Assembly: GCA_002403375.1 (NCBI GenBank)
Contig: DHHQ01000013.1
Span: forward strand, 247,386 to 311,385
Direction: 5' to 3'
Length of the DNA stretch: 64,000 nucleotides
Source: Thiobacillus denitrificans
GTDB taxonomy: Bacteria > Pseudomonadota > Gammaproteobacteria > Burkholderiales > Thiobacillaceae
In this document: in pieces, positions 57,502 to 64,000 of the stretch
Layout: every line of letters begins with the position of its first letter
How positions within the stretch are numbered: position 1 is the stretch's first letter
The notes under the pieces: model-generated
The model's database searches: none
The model's input: only the letters and a program-made list of their open reading frames with translations
Told to the model about the DNA's origin: nothing
Made by a program: the position numbers and the translations under genes

Positions 57502-58251
57502 GTGTTCGACCAACTGATCCTGTTCGTCGCCTCGCTGGCGGCGAATTTCTTCTCGGCCCTGTCGGGCGGTGGCGCCGGGCTGATCCAGTTTCCGATGCTG
57601 ATCTTCCTCGGCCTGCCCTTCGGCGTCGCGCTCGCCACCCACAAGGTCGCCAGCGTCGCGCTCGGGCTGGGCGCGACCTTCCGGCATCTCAGGGAATCGC
57701 ATCTCGAGCGGCGCTTTTCGCTGATCATCCTCGGCGCCGGGCTGCCGGGCGTGGTGCTTGGGGCGATGACGATCCTGCAGATCCCCGAGCGGGCGGCGAC
57801 GCTCGCGCTGGGCGTCCTGACGCTCGGCCTCGGCCTGTACTCGGTGTTCAAGCCCAGGCTCGGCATGGAGCACGCGCCGAAGAACCGGCAGGGCGCCGGG
57901 CTCGCCGCCGGCATGGCGGGGCTGTTCGTCGTCGGCTTCCTCAACGGCTCGATCACCAGCGGCACCGGGCTCTTCCTCACCATCTGGCTGATCCGCTGGT
58001 TCGGCCTCGACTACACGCGCGCGGTGGCGTACACGCTGATCCTCTGCGGGCTCGTGTGGAACGGCACCGGCGCGCTGGTGCTGGGGGTGATCGGCACGGT
58101 CGCGTGGGACTGGATGCCGGCGCTGCTGGCCGGCTCGATCCTCGGTGGCTACCTAGGCAGCCACCTCGCGATCAGGAAAGGCAACCTGTGGATCAAGCGC
58201 GCCTTCGAGATCGTCACCATCCTCATCGGCATCAAGCTGATTCTCGGCTAG
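57502..58251 (+). CDS. TauE/SafE-family sulfite exporter-like permease
   Basis: A 249-residue membrane protein with about eight helices and the family loops SGGGAGLIQFPMLIFLGLP and GGYLGSHLAIRKG. Start GTG 57502, two bases after the DUF190 stop. These carriers move sulfite, sulfonates or other organic anions. Its stop overlaps the stop of the convergent metallo-hydrolase gene. Confidence 0.9.
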   Translation: MFDQLILFVASLAANFFSALSGGGAGLIQFPMLIFLGLPFGVALATHKVASVALGLGATFRHLRESHLERRFSLIILGAGLPGVVLGAMTILQIPERAATLALGVLTLGLGLYSVFKPRLGMEHAPKNRQGAGLAAGMAGLFVVGFLNGSITSGTGLFLTIWLIRWFGLDYTRAVAYTLILCGLVWNGTGALVLGVIGTVAWDWMPALLAGSILGGYLGSHLAIRKGNLWIKRAFEIVTILIGIKLILG

Positions 58252-59195
58252 TCGCCGCCTTCCTGCTCGAGCCGCAGGTACTGGTTGTAGGCGTTGACGC
58301 GGTTGGCTTCCTCGAACGCCGGCAGGTCGCGGTAGCGCGACCAGTCGACCGCCTCGTAGGCCTCCTCGAACGGCACCAGCTCGCGCGCCGCCTCGCCCAT
58401 CTGCGCGCGCAGGAAGGCGAGATAGTCGCGGGTGAAGACGAGGTCCTCGCGCGGCGCGCGCGAGGGCTCGCCGTGGCCGGGCACCAGCACCCCGGGGTCG
58501 AGCGCGAGCAGCTTCTCCAGCGATGCGATCCAGGCGCGGGCGTCGGCGTCGCCGACGAAGGGCACGCGGCCGCGGAACACCAGGTCGCCGGCGTACAGCA
58601 CGCGGTCGGGCTTCACCAGCATCGCCAGGTCCTCGCGCGAGTGCGCGGGGCCGACGTGGCGCAGCGCGAATCCGACGCCGCCCAGTTCGAAGTCCATGTC
58701 GCCCTCGATGAAGCGGTCGGGCTCCAGCAGCTGCGTCTTCTCGTCGACCCAGGGGAATAGCGCCTCCTTGCGCTGGGCGAGCCGCAGCGCGGCGTCCTCG
58801 GTGCGCGTGGCGCCCTCGGCGAGGCGGTGCGCCCAGACCTCGGCGCCCGCGGTCTTGAACACCTGCAGGCCGTAGAAGTGGTCGGCGTGGTAGTGGCTGA
58901 CGATGACGCGCCGGATCGGCTGGTCGGTGACCTTGCGGATCAGGCCGAGCAGCTTCTCGGCGAGCGGCGGCGTCGCCAGCGCGTCGAACACCACCACGCC
59001 GTCTCGCGTGACGACGAAGCCCGCGTTCGACATGAAGCCCTGGTTCTCGCTTGATGCCGCGCCGGACAGCCCCTGCACGAAATAGCTGTGCGGGCCGAGC
59101 CTGACGGCCTGCATCGGCACGGTGACGGCGGCGGTCGATGCCCAGGCCGCGGGCAGGCAGACGAAGCACAACAGGGCGAGCAGAAGGCGCTGCAT
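58248..59195 (-). CDS. Exported metallo-beta-lactamase-fold hydrolase (SoxH-like)
   Basis: A 315-residue protein with signal peptide (ending AAWA). Zinc motif SHYHADHFYG (HxHxDH), further ligands in RHVGPAHSREDL, LYAGDLVF and VPGHGEPS. The layout resembles SoxH and 'quinoprotein relay' hydrolases. Substrate unknown. ATG 59195 begins the signal peptide. Confidence 0.88.
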   Translation of the reverse strand: MQRLLLALLCFVCLPAAWASTAAVTVPMQAVRLGPHSYFVQGLSGAASSENQGFMSNAGFVVTRDGVVVFDALATPPLAEKLLGLIRKVTDQPIRRVIVSHYHADHFYGLQVFKTAGAEVWAHRLAEGATRTEDAALRLAQRKEALFPWVDEKTQLLEPDRFIEGDMDFELGGVGFALRHVGPAHSREDLAMLVKPDRVLYAGDLVFRGRVPFVGDADARAWIASLEKLLALDPGVLVPGHGEPSRAPREDLVFTRDYLAFLRAQMGEAARELVPFEEAYEAVDWSRYRDLPAFEEANRVNAYNQYLRLEQEGGD

Positions 59196-59333
59196 GGCAG
59201 TGATCCTGTAATGGGGCTTGAGGAAATTATAGACAGCGCGCGCTGCCAGCCGGCCCGGCGCGCGGCCTGCCGGGCGACAACGGCTGCCGCGAGGCTGTGA
59301 TATCTTCAGGGCTGTAACAGGGGGAACCATTTC

Positions 59334-59861
59334 GTGCTCAAGAAACAGTGGCCGGCGTTTCTGCTGGCGTTCGTGCTGCCGCTCGTGGCGGTGTTCTGGT
59401 GGTGGGGCGGCTTCAACGCGGTCAGCGTGAGCGAAACCGAGGCCGGACCGTATCGCTACGCCTACCTCGACTACGAAGGGCCGATCAGCAACATGCGCAA
59501 GACGCAGCGCCAGGCGCTGGCCGCGTTCGACGCCGCCAAGGTGCCCGCGGGCGACACCATCAACGTGATCCTCACCGACCCGCGCGCAGCCAACGGCAAG
59601 GTGCGCGCGCAGCTGGGCTACCTCCTGGCGGAGGACGCGCCGCTGCCGGAAGGATTGACCGAGGGCCGCATCGAACGCCGCCCGGTGGTTTCGGCCCAGG
59701 TGCATGCGGCGGTGCTGCTCGCGCCGTCCAAGGCTTACCAGGCGCTGGCCGATGCCATGGAGGCACGCGGGCAGGCGATCACCATGCCCACGGTCGAACT
59801 CTACCGGCCGGGTGGGCAGAAGTACCGGATCGGCAACTTCACCCTGGAAATGAACCGCTGA
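59334..59861 (+). CDS. Membrane-anchored GyrI-like domain protein
   Basis: A 175-residue protein: one N-terminal helix (FLLAFVLPLVAVFWWWGGF) and a soluble domain like the GyrI/SOUL small-molecule-binding fold (YRYAYLDYEGPISNM). GTG 59334 is preceded by GGGGGAA. Overlaps the CbiB-like gene by one base (TGATG). Function unknown. Confidence 0.75.
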   Translation: MLKKQWPAFLLAFVLPLVAVFWWWGGFNAVSVSETEAGPYRYAYLDYEGPISNMRKTQRQALAAFDAAKVPAGDTINVILTDPRAANGKVRAQLGYLLAEDAPLPEGLTEGRIERRPVVSAQVHAAVLLAPSKAYQALADAMEARGQAITMPTVELYRPGGQKYRIGNFTLEMNR

Positions 59862-60778
59862 TGGCCTTCTTCTCCGTCCTCGCCGCGGTCGCCCTCGAAC
59901 ACCTGCGCCCGCTGCGGCAGCCGCTGCCGCACTACCAGCAATACTCCCGCTTCACGCACTGGCTGGAAACCCGCTTCAACGCGGGCGAATACAGCCACGG
60001 CGCGATCGCCTGGGTGCTCGCGGTCGTCCCGCTGCTGGCCGTGGCCGGGATGGTGCATTTCCTGCTCGACGCCGTCAGCCCGATTCTGGCCTGGGCGTGG
60101 AACGTGGCGGTGCTGTACCTGACGCTCGGCTTCAAGTACTTCAGCGAGGATGCCGAGCGCATCGCGCGCGTGTTGCGCGCCGGCGAGATCGACGCGGCGC
60201 GCGGGCACCTGGACGCCTGGCGCGGTGGCGACGCCAGCCAGTTCTCCCCCGAGGAAATTGCCCGTGTCACCGTCGAGCGGGTGATGGAGGCGAGCAACCG
60301 CCAGATGTTCGGCGTGCTGTTCTGGTTCGTGCTGCTGGTGCCGCTGGGGCCGGTCGGCGCCGTGCTGTACCGCGCCGCCTCGATCCTGTCGCGGCGCTGG
60401 GAGGGTTCCCGCGGCCACTTCAGCGCCTTCGCGCAGCGCGCTTTCCATCTCGTCAACTGGGTGCCCGCGCGGCTCGTCGCGCTGACCTACGCCATCGCCG
60501 GCAACTTCGAGGACGCGATGTACTGCTGGCGCACCCAGGCGGCGACCTGGCCGGACGCGGAAGAGGGCGTGGTGATCGCCGCCGGCGCCGGCGCCATGGG
60601 CGTCAAGCTCGGCCAGAGCGTGACCGTCGGCGGCGAGGCGGTGTGGCGGCCCGAGCTCGGCACCGGCCAGGCGCCCGACCACGACTGCATCGACAGCGCG
60701 ATCAGCATGATCTGGCGCGGCCTGGTGATCTGGCTGGTCGCGGGGCTGCTGGTCGTCGTCGCCGGATGGGTCGGCTGA
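59861..60778 (+). CDS. CobD/CbiB-like membrane protein
   Basis: A 305-residue polytopic protein annotated in relatives as CobD/CbiB family. It has an early VALEHLRPLRQPL segment and a C-terminal GxGAMGVKLG stretch. No cobalamin genes are near, and AmpE-type proteins share the fold, so a cobinamide-synthase role is doubtful. Likely an inner-membrane protein co-expressed with the SpmAB and ppx genes. Confidence 0.7.
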   Translation: MAFFSVLAAVALEHLRPLRQPLPHYQQYSRFTHWLETRFNAGEYSHGAIAWVLAVVPLLAVAGMVHFLLDAVSPILAWAWNVAVLYLTLGFKYFSEDAERIARVLRAGEIDAARGHLDAWRGGDASQFSPEEIARVTVERVMEASNRQMFGVLFWFVLLVPLGPVGAVLYRAASILSRRWEGSRGHFSAFAQRAFHLVNWVPARLVALTYAIAGNFEDAMYCWRTQAATWPDAEEGVVIAAGAGAMGVKLGQSVTVGGEAVWRPELGTGQAPDHDCIDSAISMIWRGLVIWLVAGLLVVVAGWVG

Positions 60779-60807
60779 CAGAACCTGAAAACCGCGGTTC
60801 CTCGTTC

Positions 60808-62046
60808 ATGCTCAACGCGCTGTGGATCGGCTTCTTCCTCGTCGCCTTCCTGATCGCGCTGTTCAAGCTGCTGGTCCTCGGCGATGCCGCCATCTTCGCC
60901 GCGCTGGTCAAGGCGCTTTTCGACAGCAGCAAGACCGCGTTTGAAATCGCGCTCGGCCTCACCGGCGTGATGGCGCTGTGGCTGGGGGTGATGAAGATCG
61001 GCGAGCGCGCAGGCATGCTCGAGCTCCTCACCCGCGGCCTCGCGCCGCTGTTCCGCCGGCTGTTCCCCGAAGTGCCGGCGAACCACCCGGCGCTCGGCGC
61101 GATGACCATGAACATGGGCGCCAACATGCTCGGGCTCGACAACGCGGCGACGCCGCTCGGCATCAAGGCGATGCAGGAACTGCAGACGCTCAACCCCTCC
61201 AGGGATACCGCGAGCGACGCGCAGATCCTGTTCCTCGTCATCAACACCGCGTCGGTGACGCTGCTGCCGGTCACCATCTTCACCTACCGCGCCCAGCTCG
61301 GCGCCGCCGACCCCACCGACGTCTTCGTCCCGCTTCTGATCACCACCTACCTCGGCACCCTGGTCGGCCTTTTCGTCACCGGCTTCTTCCAGCGCCTGCA
61401 CCTGTGGAACCGCGTCACGCTCGCCTATCTGGGCGGCGCCACCGCGCTGGTCGGCGGGATGGTGGCGTATTTCGGCAGCCTCGACGCCGCGGCCATGGCG
61501 CGCCAATCGTCTATCCTCAGCAACGTGCTGCTGTTCGGCATCATCGTCAGCTTCCTGCTGATGGCGGCGAGGCGTCGGATCAACGCCTACGAGGCCTTCG
61601 TCGAGGGCGCGAAGGAGGGGTTTCACACGGCGGTCACCATCATTCCGTATCTTGTCGCGATGCTGGTGGCGATCGCGGTGTTCCGCGCCAGCGGCGCGCT
61701 CGAGCTGCTGATGGGAGGGCTGCGCGGCGTGGTGCTCGCGGCAGGCTTCGACGCCCGCTGGGTCGACGCCCTGCCGACTGCGCTGATGAAGCCGTTTTCC
61801 GGCAGCGGCGCGCGCGCGATGATGATCGACACCATGCAGACGCACGGCGCCGATTCGTTCGCCGGCCGGCTCGCGTCGATCGTGCAGGGCAGCACCGAGA
61901 CGACGTTCTACGTGCTGGCGGTGTATTTTGGCGCGGTCGGCATCAAGCGCGTGCGGCACGCCGTCGCGTGCGGGCTGATCGCCGACGTCGCCGGCGTCCT
62001 GGCCGCCATCGGCATGGCCTATCTGTTTTTTGGTGCTGTTGCATGA
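60808..62046 (+). CDS. Fused SpmA-SpmB nucleoside-recognition (Gate) membrane protein
   Basis: A 412-residue membrane protein made of two Gate/nucleoside-recognition domains, which are separate SpmA and SpmB proteins in Bacillus. GAMTMNMGANMLGLDNAATP and KPFSGSGARAMMIDTM mark the halves. The organism is not a spore former, so a general transport role is likely. Its stop overlaps ppx (ATGA). Confidence 0.87.
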   Translation: MLNALWIGFFLVAFLIALFKLLVLGDAAIFAALVKALFDSSKTAFEIALGLTGVMALWLGVMKIGERAGMLELLTRGLAPLFRRLFPEVPANHPALGAMTMNMGANMLGLDNAATPLGIKAMQELQTLNPSRDTASDAQILFLVINTASVTLLPVTIFTYRAQLGAADPTDVFVPLLITTYLGTLVGLFVTGFFQRLHLWNRVTLAYLGGATALVGGMVAYFGSLDAAAMARQSSILSNVLLFGIIVSFLLMAARRRINAYEAFVEGAKEGFHTAVTIIPYLVAMLVAIAVFRASGALELLMGGLRGVVLAAGFDARWVDALPTALMKPFSGSGARAMMIDTMQTHGADSFAGRLASIVQGSTETTFYVLAVYFGAVGIKRVRHAVACGLIADVAGVLAAIGMAYLFFGAVA

Positions 62047-63518
62047 AAACCTATGACACGCTTGCTGCCGTCGACCTCGGCTCCAACTCGTTCCGGCTCG
62101 AGGTCGCGCGGGTGGCAGGCGACCAGCTGTACCCGCTCGACTCGCTGAAGGAAACCGTGCGGCTCGCCGGCGGGCTCGGCGCGGACAAGATGCTCGACGA
62201 GGCGACCCAGGCGCGCGCGCTCGCCTGCCTGCACCGCTTCGGCGAGCGCCTGCGCGGCCTGTCGCCGGAAGCGATCCGCTGCGTCGGGACATCGGCGTTG
62301 CGCATCGCCAAGAACGCGCCCGAATTCATCCCGAAGGCCGAGATCGCGCTCGGCCACCCGATCGAGATCGTCGCCGGGCGAGAGGAGGCGCGCCTGATCT
62401 ACCTGGGCGTCGCGCACTCCTTGCCGGCCTCGCCCGACCGCCGGCTGGTGGTCGACATCGGCGGCGGCTCCACCGAGTTCATCATCGGCCATGGCCTGAA
62501 GCCGCACGAGCGCGAAAGCCTGCACATGGGGTGCGTCAATTTCTCGAAGCGGTTCTTCGCCGCTGGCGTGACCGACAAGCCGGCGCTGAAAGCCGCCGAG
62601 ACGGCGGCGCGGGTCGAGGTCGAGCGTATCGCCAGGGGGTTTTCCAGGGACAACTGGCAGCAGGCGGTCGGTTCCAGCGGCACCGCGCGCGCGCTGCGCG
62701 AGATCCTCGAACAGAACGGCTGGTCGGCGCGCGGGATCACCGCCGAGGGCCTCGCGCGGCTGCGCAGCGAGCTCGTCAAGGCGGGACATCTGGATGCGCT
62801 GGAACTCGCCGGCCTGTCGCGCGACCGCCGCCCGGTCATCGCCGGCGGCTTCGCCATCATGGCCGGCCTGTTCGCCGAACTCGGGATCGAGCAGATGGAC
62901 GTCGCCGAGACCGCCATGCGCGAGGGCATCCTCTACGACCTGCTGGGACGCTTCCACAAGCAGGACATGCGCGAGGCGACGGTCGACGAATTCATGCGCC
63001 GCTACCACATCGACACCCAGCAGGCCGCTCGCATCAAGCGCGTCGCGCTCAAGCTGCTGTCGGCGAGCGGGGGCGCCGACGAGAACGACCTGCGCTTCCT
63101 CGACTGGGCGGCGCGCCTGCACGAGATCGGCCTGTCGGTGTCGCACAGCGGCTATCACCGCCACTCCGGCTACATCCTGGAAAACGCCGACATGCCCGGC
63201 TTCTCGCGCACCGAGCAGGCACGTCTGGCGCTGCTCACCCGTGCCCAGCGCGGTGCACTGCTCAAGGTGCCAGAATTCGCCGGCGGCGTGGTCTCGGAAA
63301 GCGACCGCATGCTCGTCTGGGTGCTGCGCCAGGCGGTCATTCTTTGCCGCAACCGCGCCGAACCGCGTCTGCAGGACATCAAGGTGGAGGCGGGCAGCAA
63401 GCGTTTCCGCCTCGCCCTGCCGGAAGGCTGGCTGGCGCGGCGCCCGCTCACCCAGCGCGCGCTCGAGGAGGAGGCGCAGTACTGGCAGGCCGCGGGAATG
63501 AAGTACGCCTTCGCTTAG
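62043..63518 (+). CDS. ppx: Exopolyphosphatase (Ppx/GppA family)
   Basis: A 491-residue ASKHA-fold enzyme that removes phosphate from polyphosphate or converts pppGpp to ppGpp. Phosphate motifs are VDLGSNSFRLEV and VDIGGGSTEFI; catalytic Glu lies in AGREEARLIYLG. A C-terminal HD-like domain follows (DWAARLHEIGLSVSHSGYHRH). Ppx versus GppA cannot be settled, but the length favours Ppx. Confidence 0.93.
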   Translation: MKTYDTLAAVDLGSNSFRLEVARVAGDQLYPLDSLKETVRLAGGLGADKMLDEATQARALACLHRFGERLRGLSPEAIRCVGTSALRIAKNAPEFIPKAEIALGHPIEIVAGREEARLIYLGVAHSLPASPDRRLVVDIGGGSTEFIIGHGLKPHERESLHMGCVNFSKRFFAAGVTDKPALKAAETAARVEVERIARGFSRDNWQQAVGSSGTARALREILEQNGWSARGITAEGLARLRSELVKAGHLDALELAGLSRDRRPVIAGGFAIMAGLFAELGIEQMDVAETAMREGILYDLLGRFHKQDMREATVDEFMRRYHIDTQQAARIKRVALKLLSASGGADENDLRFLDWAARLHEIGLSVSHSGYHRHSGYILENADMPGFSRTEQARLALLTRAQRGALLKVPEFAGGVVSESDRMLVWVLRQAVILCRNRAEPRLQDIKVEAGSKRFRLALPEGWLARRPLTQRALEEEAQYWQAAGMKYAFA

Positions 63519-63565
63519 CCCTCAGGCCCTCGCAGCCGCCGGCTGCGCGGGCGCGGGGCAGGACC

Positions 63566-64000
63566 TTACTTCGAGCCCTTGGCGGGCCGTCCCGTCTTGA
63601 TCACCTCGAGACGGCGAATCGCGGCCACCACCGACGCGTCGCTCAACTTCGCCAGACCGGCCACGGCGGCACGCAGGATTTCGCTTTTCTTGGCGGATAC
63701 GCCGGCATCCAGGCAGCGCTTCTTCAGCAAGGCGATCAGCGCATATTCCGTATCCGGCATCGTGAAGCTGTCGCGAACCAGCTTGACCTTCTTCGCCTTG
63801 ACGGGTTTATCCGCCTTGCGAGCCTTCTGGGCTGCTTTCGCTGCAGGAGCGGACTTTGCAGCCGCGGGCTTCCTGGATGGGGCCGCTGCCGTTTTGGCGG
63901 TGGCCGGTGCACGCCGGGTTGCGGGCTTGGCGGCAGCGGGCCTGGCGGAGGAGGGCTTGGCAGCTGTGGCCGGAGTCGTGCGGCGCGCCCGGGGCTTTGC
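63566..64000 (-). CDS. Histone H1-like Lys/Ala/Pro-rich protein (5' end outside window)
   Basis: 144 residues are visible. The N-terminal visible part is a low-complexity Ala/Lys/Pro tail (for example AAAKPATRRAPATAKTAAA) like eukaryotic H1 tails and bacterial AlgP/Hc proteins. The C-terminal ~70 residues form a compact domain (SFTMPDTEYALIALLKKRC... SAKKSEILRAAVAGL) ending in GRPAKGSK. It probably binds DNA or polyphosphate; the latter would fit the ppx neighbour. Its start lies beyond 64000. Confidence 0.78.
   Translation of the reverse strand, partial: AKPRARRTTPATAAKPSSARPAAAKPATRRAPATAKTAAAPSRKPAAAKSAPAAKAAQKARKADKPVKAKKVKLVRDSFTMPDTEYALIALLKKRCLDAGVSAKKSEILRAAVAGLAKLSDASVVAAIRRLEVIKTGRPAKGSK

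Noticed and set aside
63532..63546. GCAGCC/GGCTGC hairpin after ppx as a terminator
   Set aside because: Short stem, no T-run on either side.

Overview
This window is about 64 kb of gene-dense, GC-rich DNA (clearly above 60% G+C by eye) and looks like chromosome from a betaproteobacterium. Three things suggest this: the order thrS-infC-rpmI-rplT-pheS-pheT-ihfA-MerR gene-tRNA-Pro, the Fur-type fbpABC iron uptake set, and many hypothetical proteins with a Rhodocyclales/Nitrosomonadales flavour. I cannot name the genus. I see no rRNA, CRISPR array, insertion sequence or prophage. Most of the window is core genome; the unusual material sits in small regulatory or decaying elements.

Layout, left to right. 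1-1.9 kb (minus): an Mla/MCE lipid-transport operon whose 'ATPase' subunit has no Walker A. 2.0-7.5 kb (plus): two tandem SH3b proteins, an M48 metalloprotease, a CHASE2 adenylate cyclase and a metallo-beta-lactamase-fold protein resembling class II cyclic-nucleotide phosphodiesterases, tightly coupled. 7.5-15.7 kb (minus): a HIT/GalT-like enzyme, a DUF302 protein, a hybrid histidine kinase and fbpC-fbpB-fbpA behind a Fur-like palindrome. 15.7-22.7 kb: NlpC/P60 hydrolase, a helical protein, an ABC1/UbiB kinase gene interrupted by an amber codon, a GGDEF-EAL protein and an alpha/beta hydrolase. 22.7-30.9 kb: a DinG-type helicase, trxB-smr-bcp (minus), ftsK, ispD-ispF-thpR.

30.9-38.9 kb is the translation block: tRNA-Val, a possible thrS leader peptide and terminator, thrS, infC (AUC start), rpmI, rplT, a large hairpin, pheS, pheT, ihfA, a MerR regulator and tRNA-Pro. 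39.0-42.9 kb: sodB with a repeated 3' tail, a Cdd1-like protein, a DMT transporter, a frameshifted secreted Gly/Gln/His-rich protein and hypotheticals. 43-47.7 kb: selO, egtD, selD and, divergently, an EgtB/SenA-type sulfoxide (or selenoneine) synthase, suggesting ergothioneine or selenoneine metabolism.

47.7-51.1 kb: molybdenum cofactor genes moaA and, divergently, mobB-moeA-moaD-moaE, with a ModE-like palindrome between them; a single-domain ModE-like regulator lies at 55.9 kb. 51.2-53.9 kb: a MarR-cytochrome b561-YceI-YceI operon with a 17-bp perfect operator palindrome. 53.9-64 kb: rlhA, a second DUF302 protein, crcB-DUF190-TauE, a metallo-hydrolase, an operon of a GyrI-like protein, a CbiB-like protein, fused SpmAB and ppx, and a histone H1-like gene running off the right end.
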